Shown one piece after another: positions 22,146 through 30,489 of a DNA stretch of 64,000 nt. The number at the start of each line of letters is the position of its first letter. Positions within the stretch are counted from its first letter, which is position 1. Position numbers and translations under genes: made by a program. The stretch covers positions 65,188,412 to 65,252,411 of the forward strand of contig OY755240.1 of the NCBI GenBank assembly GCA_963576725.1. Direction: 5' to 3'. The notes below the pieces were generated by a model. It was given only the letters and a program-made list of their open reading frames with translations, was not told the DNA's origin and searched no databases. The DNA is from Azorinus chamasolen (taxonomy: Eukaryota; Mollusca; Bivalvia; Cardiida; Solecurtidae).

Positions 22146-23200
22146 GCTTCTGCGCTCTAATTAATTGTTGTGTTGTTAAACTTCTACCGGTATTCTTATT
22201 AACATTCATAATGTTATTATTTCTTTCATAAATATTCATGAAATAAAGGGATACTGAATCGTTAGTAAGCTGACATTTTACAATGATAAATGAATACAGA
22301 AATACTTTGCCCATGGCAGAAACTGTAGAATCAGATCTATATAATTTCATAAGCAAACAGAGTAGGCCCTGATCAGACGGCTCCTGCAGCTTATACGCTT
22401 ACGCTTACTGCATATACGGTTTTGAATTAGGACCGTGATTTACTGGGGTCCTGTGTTTCTATAAAACCACCCTTTTTAATGACCATGATTTAACTAGGTT
22501 TTATTTACATATGTATATAAATTTACTTCATTTGTATTCATTTATATATTTTTCCCAGCGGGGGCACATATTTTTGTCGGGACTATTTTTTTTCTTTTCT
22601 GCCACGATCCTTTTCAATGAATGCAAGTGAATTAGGTATAACAGATTAAAATAAATGACATTAGTATAGCAGTCAGCGTGGTCCATTGGACATGGCGTTG
22701 GCTTAGTAAGTCTGGGGTCGTTGGTTCAATCCTTAGTAGGTGCCAAAAACATTTTTTCTCTCATTTTTATGGCTTTTGTTTTGTTATTTAGCTCAGAACT
22801 TTTACTTGCTTTCAGGTGACTTGTGTTTACATATTTCACCAGTGTGCATCTAAATGTATACATTATACTAACCTGTTGTTAAAAGGGGGCAAGTGTGGGA
22901 GTTTGTATGCCTATTTAGCAGTAGTTATGTGAATTGTTCGATGAAACTAGTGGTAAATATCGAATGGTGCTAGAATCTTTGTGATTGGTGCATATGCATC
23001 ATGGCTCATTAAAACATTCCCTCTTTTCTGCTATTAATTTATACAGTCGTGTTTCCCTATGTTTCTGTTAGTTAAATGTACTAAGCTTTATTGCTCCCTC
23101 TTTTTATTCTATCCTGCTTAAAAATATGTTTGGCAGCCATTTTACGCTTGCGTAAAACCTCGTTTGTTTGATCTGGTTCTACACTGTTTGTAAAGATGTT
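22146..23200. mobile_element. M1 remnant split by an unidentified insert with a tRNA-like SINE head
   Basis: M1 core text (GCAAACAGAGTAGGCCCTGA, CTCCTGCAG) runs to about 22388 and continues only near 23166 (TTTGATCTGGTTCTACACTG). The intervening block begins CTTATACGCTTACGCTTAC and ends TTTTACGCTTGCGTAAAACC, a weak inverted pair. It contains the tRNA-like stretch listed separately. No coding region. Confidence 0.45.
22664..22745 (+). repeat. tRNA-like sequence, probable SINE head
   Basis: TATAGCAGTCAGCGTGGTCC, then an A-box-like stretch (TGGTCCATTGGACATGGCG) and a clear B box (GGTTCAATCC) 30-40 bases downstream, are arranged as in a tRNA gene. A proper acceptor stem does not pair, so a functional tRNA is unlikely. 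A tRNA-derived SINE or tRNA pseudogene inside the repeat block is the best reading. The A/T-rich text after 22745 may be the SINE body. Confidence 0.5.
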
Positions 23201-23447
23201 ATAAGTTGATACAGTGAAACCTTGATCTCTCGAACACCTTGAGGACAATAAATTTTAGTTCGAATAAAGGGTGGTTCAAAAGATTCGAGTCTCATATTCG
23301 TTCGATAGAAAATGGTACAGAAGTTGTTCAAACGTGATTTCGAGAATATTTTTATGTCGAAAATGAATAAACAAACTTCTATAACAAAACTCACTGTTTT
23401 TGTTGCCTTCGCAATACAATGAAAATGCTAATGCAGTCCATAATTCT

Positions 23448-24663
23448 TTAACCCTTTCCCGCATATAGACGCCTTTTGACGCTTCTGTAAAAGTTACTTT
23501 GTGAAACCATTGTGATAAATGGAGCATTTGTTCTTATGGAGCTAATGCTCTATTTTTCACAATAGTTTCAACACTACACAATTCTAAAATTTTCCTTTTT
23601 AGCTCACCAGAGCACTTTTGTGCTCAGGGTGAGCTTTTGTGATCGCCTGATGTTCGTCGTGCGTCGTCTTTTGTCCGTCGTCTGGCGTCAACAATTTGAA
23701 CCTTAAAAAATCTTCTCTGAATCTACAGGGTTCTCAGCTTTCATCTTTTGTACATAGCATCATCTGTAGGTCCTCTACAAAAGTTATATAAATTATGCCC
23801 CTGGGGTCAAAATTGGCCCCGCCCCAGGGGTGCCTTGTTTTCTATTGAAATATATAGTAAAACTTTGAATATTTTCTCCTCTGAAACTGGAAGGTTCTCA
23901 GCTTTCATATTTGGCACATAGCATCATGTTCAGAACCTCTACAAAAGTTATATAAATTATCCCCCTGGGGTCAAAATTGGCCCTGCCCCAGGGTTGGGCT
24001 GTTTTCAATAGAAACATATAATGAAAACTTTGAAAATCTTCTCCTCTGAATCTACAGGGTTCTCAGCTATCATATTTGTCACATAACATCATGTTCAGGT
24101 CCTCTACAAAACTTACATAAATTGTGCCCCTGGTGTCAAAATTGGCCCTGCCCCAGGGGTGGGCAGTTTTCAATAGAAACATAACATAAAGTGAAACTTT
24201 GAAAATCTTCTCCTCTGAAACAGGAAGGTTCTCAGCTTTCATATTTGGCACATAGCATCATGTTCAGGTCCTCTACAAAAGTTTTATAAATTATGCCCCT
24301 GGGGTCAAAATTGGCCCCGCCCAAGGGGTGCCTAGTTTTCTATAGAAATATATAGTAAAACTTTGAATACATTTTTCTCTGAAACTGGAAGGTTCTCAGC
24401 TTTCATATTTGGCACATTGCATCATGTTCAGGTCCTCTACAAAAGTTATATAAATTATGCCCCTTGGGTCAAAATTGGCCTTGCCGCAGGGGTGGCTAGT
24501 TTTCTATAGAAACATATTGTGAAAACTGAAAATCTTCTCCTCTGATTGCCTGGTGAGCGATGTCTATGCCATTCTGGCCCTCTTGTTAGTAGTAAATGCT
24601 TCTTTTCTGTAGATTTATTCAAAGAGGTCGGATCTAAAAATAGCCTACACGGGAATATGTTAA
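23448..24663. mobile_element. M3 MITE, copy a, split by an H2 element
   Basis: TTAA at 23448-23451 and 24660-24663. The left half has CCCTTTCCCGCATATAGACG, CTTTTGACGC and the palindrome GTGATAAATGGAGCATTTG with its inverted arm. The right half (24588-24659) has TTCTGTAGATTTATTCAAAG and TAGCCTACACGGG. The two halves together make one M3 unit as seen intact at 27032-27266. The H2 element lies between a TTTTT run and AGTAGTAAATGC. Confidence 0.8.
23601..24587 (+). mobile_element. H2 Helitron-like element, copy 1
   Basis: Head hairpin AGCTCACCAGAGCAC / GTGCTCAGGGTGAGCT (23601-23635), then a CGTCGTGCGTCGTC triplet tract. About five tandem units of about 160 bp follow, with CATATTTGGCACATAGCATC, GGTCAAAATTGGCC and a CCCCGCCCC box. 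The right arm GGTGAGC is complementary to the head. A GCCATTCTGGC stem-loop and CTCTTGTT end it. Inserted in M3a. Confidence 0.85.
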
Positions 24664-25010
24664 AAATTTTGTCCCATAATTCCAAAGTTCGTGTTCCTAC
24701 CATAAACATATCTTCGGTATGTACACATCTCACCATTTTAGTCTGGTTAAATACTAGGACTGAATGACCTATTGTCAACGTCTCGTGTTTCTGAACAACG
24801 ATCTACAACACATTTAAATCTACGAGAACACTCAAATTAGTTAAAATTATGTTGTTAGTACGGTTGCGTCAGATCAGTCTTGGGGGTAAAAACTATTCTT
24901 TGAGTTTTAGTAAGTGGATTAGCATATAAGGCCATAACTCAATTGTTAAACATTCATGGATAAAAACAGAGGAGAAAAAATATATTCGTTCAACTGTTAT
25001 TTCTGCCATT

Positions 25011-25195
25011 GTGAGTGAGTGAGTTGGGTTTAACGTCCGACCAACAGTATTTCAGTTATATGCAGACGGCACCCGCATGAGACAAGTTATAGTGCTGCCT
25101 CACTGAAATACCCCTGCCGCGGGCACATGGCAAGGGCATCCCACCCAGTCACATTATCCTGACACTGGGCCGACCAGTCCTAGAACTACACCTTT
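25011..25195 (+). repeat. GTGAGTGAGTTGGGTTTAACG-type interspersed repeat
   Basis: Begins GTGAGTGAGTTGGGTTTAAC, continues with AACAGTATTTCAGTTATATG and GCAGACGGCACCCGC, and ends around CCGACCAGTCCTAGAACTAC. Repeats with this head are widespread in molluscan genomes (from general knowledge) and behave as SINE-like elements. Box A/B motifs are not clear here, so the class is tentative. Confidence 0.45.
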
Positions 25196-25536
25196 TAATG
25201 TCGAGCACAGACAATTGTGAATGTTGAAGATTGATCATTTCGATCAAGTTATAGCCCTACGATATGACAGTCAATATTTGCTCAAAACAACCTTCACAAA
25301 CCCACACATTCACCCATTGTCTACCAATCATGTAATTATTGGTGAGCTGAGATTGTCACTGAGAGCTGTGAATCTCCGGTTCGACGTGCATCCATACACA
25401 TAAAACAACAGTTCGAATTATCAAAGGTTTTTGTAATGATGAGTTCAAGAGATCGAGTTTCGCATGGTCTAGTTATCCGAGGTTGAACATATAGAATTTA
25501 ATAAGGAATGAGTTGGGACTACACAATAAGTTTGAA

Positions 25537-25745
25537 TTAACCCTTTCCCTCATAGGCTATTTTTAGATCTAACCTCTTTGAATAAATCTACCGAAAAGGA
25601 GCATTAACTAGAGAAAAGGAAATTTATTAGAAATGTGTAGTTTGAAATCATATAGGAGCAAAATAATGCTCTATTTATCATATTGGATTCACAAAATGAC
25701 TTTTACAGAGTTGTCAAAAGTCGGCAATATGAGTGAATGGGTTAA
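25537..25745. mobile_element. M3 MITE, copy b
   Basis: TTAA at 25537-25540 and 25742-25745. Orientation is opposite to copy a: CCCTTTCCCTCATAGGCTAT and CTAACCTCTTTGAATAAATC on the left, ATGACTTTTACAGAG and AGTGAATGGG on the right. The palindromic core has lost one arm (compare 25980-26040). Confidence 0.75.
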
Positions 25746-25870
25746 GGGTGGTGAACGAGTTTTCCAGGGTCCGAGAGTTCGGGATTTCACTGTATATGGA
25801 CTAAAGGGTTGAAAGCCTCTCAGTGTCTAGTATTTTTTATGTCGCAAAGACTGTCTGTGCAAATGTTTTA

Positions 25871-26095
25871 CCCATTCCCAAATAAGCTATTTTTAGACTA
25901 AACCTCTTTGAAATTATCTACTGAAAAGGATCATTAACTAGAGAAAAGAAAAATTAAGAATTGTGAAGTTTTGAAACCATTGTGATAAATAGAGAATTTT
26001 GCTCCCATTGAGCAAATGCTCTATTTATCACAATGGTTTCAAAAACTGACTTTTACAGAGGCATCTAAAGGCATCAATATGAAGGAATGGGTTAA
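25871..26095. mobile_element. M3 MITE, copy c
   Basis: The left end CCCATTCCCAAATAAGC follows TTTA (25867-25870); the right end is TTAA at 26092-26095 after GAAGGAATGGG. The core palindrome GAAACCATTGTGATAAATAG / CTATTTATCACAATGG is well preserved (25973-26041). It lies 120 bp upstream of the acceptor of the next host exon. Confidence 0.8.
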
Positions 26096-26214
26096 CAACC
26101 TTGGCAATTTTTTACAAAAAAAAAAGAGTTCGAAATGGCCGTTATTTTATTATGTCCAGCATGTTGGGGGAATAGTGTCTCGCACTTCTACGTTGTTGGT
26201 GTTTTCTTTTTTAG

Positions 26215-26581
26215 GCAATCAAGCAGCTGGTTGATGAATTTTCAGACCTTGGTCAGCAACAACAGTACAATATTATAGTGTATGATGTTCTGACTAAGAC
26301 CAACTACACATTCCAAGACTTGCTACAAGCTAGCTTCAACACACAGTCTGTTAAACTAGATGCAAGGAACAAACACATTGGCCAGCATATTCAATATCTA
26401 CTTGAGGACCGGGTGGTAGAAGTTTTAGAGAATGTCTTGGAATTTGCCTGCACGTTTGCCCCAAAGCCTGGTGTTAAAATGACCAAGACTCTTGTAGATC
26501 AATGCAGCGACAATGTCTTATCTAGTCTGAAATGCCAGTATGTGGTGGATGACCTTGACCCAGAGAAAGTACACAGTGCAG
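26215..26581 (+). CDS. Host gene, exon 3 of those recognised
   Basis: A pyrimidine-rich tract and TTTTTTAG precede 26215; GCAG|GTAGGA marks the donor at 26582. Phase 0 start, phase 1 end. The 122 codons read AIKQLVDEFSDLGQQQQYNI, IVYDVLTKTNYTFQDLLQA, DARNKHIGQHIQYLLEDRVV, EVLENVLEFACTF and VVDDLDPEKVHSA. It looks alpha-helical, with no domain I can name. The previous exon ends in phase 0 and the next begins by adding two bases to the trailing G (GAT, Asp), so both junctions agree. The apparent frame continues past the donor to a stop in the intron, which is read-through. Confidence 0.8.
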
Positions 26582-26599
26582 GTAGGATACCACAGGCAT

Positions 26600-26865
26600 G
26601 GATTGAGTGTTGAGCTGTACGGTCTGCTGTGTTTGCTTACAAAAATTATATCTGTTGTCATGTACCATAAAAAATATTCATGATATATTTGTATCTTACC
26701 AGAGCTACAGATAAAAATGTGTACTCAAATACTAAAATCTTCATTTCTTCACCAAACCCTATGTTATGATCATTTAGAATCGTCTCTGTCTTACATAAAT
26801 ATTCATGATGGAAAGGGGTTAATGATTAGAAAGCTACAACCAAGTTGATGATTGCGTTTCTGGTG
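26600..26865. repeat. Fragments of M1 and M2 MITEs
   Basis: GTCTGCTGTGTTTGCTTAC (26622) and AAATATTCATGATATATTTG are M1 words. CCAGAGCTACAGATAAAAAT (26700) followed by TTAGAATCGTCTC (26773) is M2 in the opposite orientation to 21902. GGAAAGGGGTTAATG closes the M1 remnant (about 26811-26823). Confidence 0.55.
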
Positions 26866-27036
26866 TCCAGATAACACGTGTAAAGTTAAATATTTTCAGG
26901 AGAATTTCCTTTATTTCTCTATCAAACTCTATGTTGTGACCACTCTTTAGAATCGTCTCAAAGAGACAATTCTAAAGAGTGGTCATAGCAAATGGTTTGA
27001 TGGAAAACTGACAATTTTAGTATTTGAATATGCACA
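26866..27036. mobile_element. M2 palindromic MITE
   Basis: Left GGTGTCCAGATAACACG, centre ACTCTTTAGAATCGTCTC, loop AAAG, and the inverted arm GACAATTCTAAAGAGTGGTC (26938-26988), then AATTTTAGTATTTGAATATG. It corresponds block for block to 21902-22093. The right terminus runs into M3d. Confidence 0.65.
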
Positions 27037-27266
27037 CCAACCAATTCTCTCATATTGACGCCTTTTGACGCCTCTGTAAATGTCACTTTTTGATACCATT
27101 GTGATAAATAGAGCATTTGCTCCCTAGGAGCAAATGCTCTCTTTATCACAATGGTTTCAATACTACACAATTCTAATGTTTGCCTTTTCCCAAATAAATG
27201 TTCCTTTTCAGTAGATTAAGTCGAGAGAGTTTGGGTCTAAAAATAGCCTATGAGGCAAAGGGTTAA
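27032..27266. mobile_element. M3 MITE, copy d
   Basis: The left end is degenerate (CAATTCTCTCATATTGACGC). Then come CTTTTGACGCCTCTG, the palindrome GTGATAAATAGAGCATTTGC / GCAAATGCTCT (27101-27140), CAGTAGATTAAGTCG and CTATGAGGCAAAGGG, then TTAA at 27263-27266. This copy shows what copies a and h looked like before Helitron-like elements entered them. Confidence 0.75.
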
Positions 27267-27415
27267 TCTATAGCTCTAACCCTCTATAGCTGATTAGCTC
27301 TAACTTTTGCAAATAACCAGTCTCAGTTAAATGCCAAGCAGCTCAGAGTTTCATCAGAGTCCAAAGTGTTTCATCCTGTGATTGCATTTTTATAGAGAAA
27401 TTTAAATAATACGTA

Positions 27416-27620
27416 CAGTAAAACTCCGCTAATGCGACCACCAAAAAGGGGCATACTTCTGTGTGGCTGAGGCAGATGGTAGCTTAATGCAGGACGAAAG
27501 TTATGCAGAAAGCTCCTATAGGAGCTTTCTGCATAACTTTCGTCCTGCATTAAGCAACCACCTGCTTTAAACGACACCAGTGGCTGTTTATTAAGTGGTC
27601 GCATTAACGGGGTTTTACTG
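27416..27620. mobile_element. pogo-like MITE with a 74-bp perfect palindrome
   Basis: Termini CAGTAAAACTCCGCTAATGC and (reverse) CAGTAAAACCCCGTTAATGC, with TA on both outer sides (27414-27415 and 27621-27622). The core 27482-27555 is a perfect palindrome centred on CCTATAGG. Sub-terminal text GACCAC / GTGGTC also pairs. TA target and CAGTAAAACC ends fit the pogo/Tigger group. Confidence 0.8.
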
Positions 27621-27622
27621 TA

Positions 27623-28205
27623 CATGTATTGCTATGCTCCTGGAAGGACGAGGTATAAGTTGCCACTTTGTCCATCTGTCTGTTGACCACACTTTCGGGT
27701 CTGAAGCATTTCTTGATAAATGGATAGAGTAGGGGAGCAGGACATAAGGAAGCGCCATGTCTATTTAGGCATGGACAAGTACCCACAGGTTGAGTACATT
27801 GTGGCTTGAACCCATCAAGCATAATAATGCAAAGCTAATGTAATACTATGCGTGCTTAAAGTCTTATTATATTTTTATGTGAATTAATTTCTGCGCCCAC
27901 TTATCTGTCAAATGGCTACACATGGGGCACATGAGGTTTTGTATAGAAAATAACACCACTTTAGATTTTGTTTGCTAAAAAATCAACACAGGAACAAATT
28001 ATATCATGGAACAAGCGTAAAAATCTAAATTTAATGTGTATATGACGTCAGCGAATCACATGACCATAGACTATAAAGTAAATTTGAATCTATCGATTGG
28101 TGTGACCAGACATCAAAAGAGAAACTAGACTGGAAAAAGATACAAGCAACTGGTTCTATTTCCCCAACAAAATTTACTCTGAATTCCTATACATTCTTAG
28201 GTTTT
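27623..28205. other. Intron spacer, nothing recognised
   Basis: Unique-looking A/T-rich sequence. The minus-strand open frame 27604-27822 overlaps the end of the pogo-like MITE and has no support as a gene. No tandem repeats or splice-bounded open frames seen. Confidence 0.4.
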
Positions 28206-28211
28206 GATAAA

Positions 28212-28436
28212 TTAACTCTTTGCACGCTAGCAGCGAAACTGTGATTACCTTCATGCAAACAGTTTGGATCCAGATGAGACGCCGCATAATGCGGCGTCTC
28301 ATCAAGATCCAAACTGTTTGTCATCTTGACCATATTTTTGTAAGAAAATGAGAGAATGTTTATTTTAAGAATTGAAGCAGAAGACAATTGCTGCAGACGA
28401 AAAATTACTTAACTTGGAAAGAGTTAAGCATTTAAA
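28212..28436. mobile_element. M4 TTAA-flanked MITE, copy 1
   Basis: TTAA at 28212-28215 and 28433-28436; termini CTCTTTGCACGCTAG and CTTGGAAAGAG. The core is a near-perfect palindrome (about 28259-28322) with AACAGTTTGGATC on both outer sides and a GCCGCATAATGCGGC centre. The right half has AAGAATTGAAGCAGAAGACA. Related copies are at 50570-50769 and 63817 onward. Confidence 0.8.
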
Positions 28437-28686
28437 TGCAAATAAGGTGGAATATTCAAATACTACATGCATTTGCATTCAGAGTAGACCCAGATCAGAT
28501 GGCTCCTGTAGGAGCTGTCTAATCTGGGTCTGCTCTGTTTGCTAGAAGAATTTGATATATCTGTTTCTTTGTTTTCTAAAATGTCTACAATGTTTCACCC
28601 TGCCATATTTCGTTATAGCTATTTTGTTAAAGAATATTCAGTAGGTATTAGAATTTTAAACAAACATAGAACAGGTAAAGGGTTAA
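28437..28686. mobile_element. M1 MITE, next to M4
   Basis: The core has GTAGACCCAGATCAGATGGC, CTCCTGTAGGAG and AATCTGGGTCTGCTCTGTTT. The right half has AAAGAATATTCAGTAGGTAT and ACAGGTAAAGGG before TTAA (28683-28686). The left end appears to share the M4 TTAA. Confidence 0.7.
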
Positions 28687-29038
28687 GAGCTCTCTTGAAG
28701 AGATTATACTAAGGACTGGTCACAAAATAGGGTTTGATCTTATTTGTGCCCATTTCAATGCTCATGAGTCGTGACAATGGGCTGCTATTGAAGGATAACT
28801 CTGATGACATTGGAAGAGCAATAGATCATTGTGAGTATTCAAGTACACCTTTGCAAATCGGAGCCATCTGATCAGGGTCTGCTCTGTTTGCTTATGATAT
28901 AGAATAGATATGGGTTTTTTTATAGTTTCTGTCATGGCCAAAACTTCTTATGTCCGTGTACTATTATAACACATTATTCTAATTAATATTCATGATATCA
29001 TTATTTCTTACATGAATATTCATGGAGTAAAGGGTTAA
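28687..29038. mobile_element. M2 fragment and right half of an M1 MITE
   Basis: CTCTTGAAGAGATTATACTA and CTGGTCACAAAATAGGG (28691-28732) are M2 words. From 28862 on, GCCATCTGATCAGGGTCTGC, then TATTCATGATATCATTATTT and GGAGTAAAGGG before TTAA (29035-29038), are M1. Position 28740-28860 is unassigned. It ends about 110 bp before the next exon. Confidence 0.55.
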
Positions 29039-29150
29039 TTTACACATCTTGTCTTGGAGGCATGACTGTGCTCCTTTCGTTACAGAAATTCCATCCCATT
29101 CTATACATAACCTTATCAAATCTTGTTACCTTATGGTATTGGTTTTACAG

Positions 29151-29652
29151 ATGTTGATGACACAGAGGCGATGGATACTGGAGAAATTGGGGTTTTGAAG
29201 CCAAAAAATCTAACAGAACAACAGATAGATGAGTTGTTCAACAAGCTGATGCTAAATTTTCTGACCAAGAAAACAAAATGCGTCTCCTGTGATTACCTTG
29301 CAAAGAAATATGGACTGTCTCCGACAGTTGTAAATGAACTTTTGAATGAGGGTTTCTATGATTTCATCAAAAATTACAATAGGTGTGTGCAGAATATCCC
29401 TAAACCAACCTGGTTGTCAATAAAGAAAAGCCGACATCAGGCTCATAGTATCAACTATCATCATGTTGGGCGACAACAGGAGTTTTTTGCAGATGTTGAG
29501 AACTATGTGATGCAAGTGCTGAAAGAATTCATTTGCTTTGACAAGTTTGCTTTTGAAGTGTTCGGGCTACTGCGGAAAACCAAGGTGCCTGTGTACATGA
29601 GCCTTCCTGTCTACCCAGATCTATTACCAGCCATGCAGAAGGACCTGCTCAG
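29151..29652 (+). CDS. Host gene, exon 4 of those recognised
   Basis: Acceptor GGTTTTACAG ends at 29150; donor CTCAG|GTATTA begins at 29653. Phase 1 in, phase 2 out. The reading is VDDTEAMDTGEIGVLKPKN, LTEQQIDELFNKLMLNFLTK, KCVSCDYLAKKYGLSPTVVN, ELLNEGFYDFIKNYNRC, EFFADVENYVMQVLKEFICF, GLLRKTKVPVYMSLPVYPD and MQKDLL. The CDYLAKKYGLSPTVVNELL stretch has the feel of a helix-turn-helix or winged-helix segment, which is a guess. The trailing AG plus the T at 44522 gives AGT (Ser). The open frame that continues into THSLIFRPDLFE is read-through into an M3 MITE that begins about 15 bp past the donor. Confidence 0.85.
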
Positions 29653-29668
29653 GTATTACACTGGTTCA

Positions 29669-29887
29669 ACCCATTCCCTCATATTTAGACCCGACCTCTT
29701 TGAATAAATCTACCTAAAAGGAGCATTTACTGGAGAAAAGGAAAATGTTAGCATTGTGTAGTATTGAAACCATTGTGATAAATACAGCAGTTGCTCCATA
29801 GGAGCAAATGCTCTATTTATCACAATTGTTTTAATAAGTGGTTATTACAGAGGCATAGAAAGGCGTATTTATGGAGGAAAGAGTTAA
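29669..29887. mobile_element. M3 MITE, copy e, just after a splice donor
   Basis: The left end CCCATTCCCTCATATTTAG follows TTCAA; the right end is TTAA (29884-29887) after GGAGGAAAGAG. The palindrome GAAACCATTGTGATAAATAC / CTATTTATCACAATTG is at 29766-29831. The 5' splice site of the host exon is only about 15 bp away. Confidence 0.8.
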
Positions 29888-29902
29888 CTCTTAAGCCTAC
29901 CA

Positions 29903-29987
29903 TATATCGAGGGCTTGGTGCAAAACTATTCTAACTCCTTCACAAAGTGAAGGAGTTAGAATAGTTTTGCACCAAGCCCTCGATATA
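29903..29987. repeat. Perfect inverted repeat, about 41-bp arms with 3-base loop
   Basis: The left arm starts TATATCGAGGGCTTGGTGC and ends CTAACTCCTTCAC; the right arm starts GTGAAGGAGTTAG and ends GCCCTCGATATA. The loop is AAA. There are no mismatches that I can find. It abuts the CAGTAAAACC-type end of the pogo-like element at 29988. Perfect arms imply recent origin or ongoing correction. Confidence 0.85.
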
Positions 29988-30238
29988 GTAAAACCCCTCT
30001 AAACCGAATGCTACATTTAATATAAGTACTGCCTAAACGCGATAATTCGGATGCTTACTGGACTGCATGTAAAATCCGAATTATGGCATGTTCCGAGTAA
30101 TTTTCATAATCTTAATTTCGATGTATCATGAGAATTACTCAATGTGCAGTGTTAAGCATACAACTGCATGAACTAGTATACTATTTTCCAGGAATGTGAA
30201 TAAACGATAACTATACGGTATTGAAATACAGTAAAAAC

Positions 30239-30431
30239 TCTCTAAAACGGCCACTAAATTACATCAAGTATTTTGTTTTAAAGGTGGGTGGCTGCTTAAA
30301 GCAAGGTGAAACTACACAGAATGCTCCTATAGGATCGTTCTGTTTTGCTTTCACCTTGCTTTAAGCAGCCACCTGTCCTAAATACCAACTAATTAACACA
30401 ATTTAGTGGTCGTTATAGAGAGGTTTTACTG
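30239..30431. mobile_element. pogo-like MITE with palindromic core
   Basis: Termini CAGTAAAAACTCTCTAAAAC and (reverse) CAGTAAAACCTCTCTATAAC with TA outside. Inner ACGGCCACTAAATT pairs with AATTTAGTGGTCGT. The core GCTGCTTAAAGCAAGGTGAAA pairs with its inverse around CTCCTATAGGA (30290-30375). The same family is at 43774-43978. Confidence 0.8.
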
Positions 30432-30489
30432 TAAAGACAAATATGTTGTTGATTTTTTAGCAGGAATTTTCAAGAAAAATCTCAGCTTA

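Larger units (their letters stand above)
23212..25792. mobile_element. pogo/Tigger-like non-autonomous element, 2.6 kb with nested inserts
   Basis: The left end CAGTGAAACCTTGATCTCTC and right end (reverse) CAGTGAAATCCCGAACTCTC form an inverted repeat of about 24 bp with TA on both outer sides. CAGTRAAACC termini and TA targets are typical of the pogo/Tigger branch of Tc1-mariner. The inner text has AGTTCGAATAAAGGG near the left and GAACGAGTTTTCC near the right. It holds M3a with an H2 element (23452-24659), a GTGAGTGAGT repeat (25011-25190) and M3b (25541-25741). No transposase frame. Confidence 0.75.

Noticed and set aside
22664..22745. Functional tRNA gene
   Set aside because: The acceptor stem does not pair, and no clear anticodon arm can be drawn despite a good B box.
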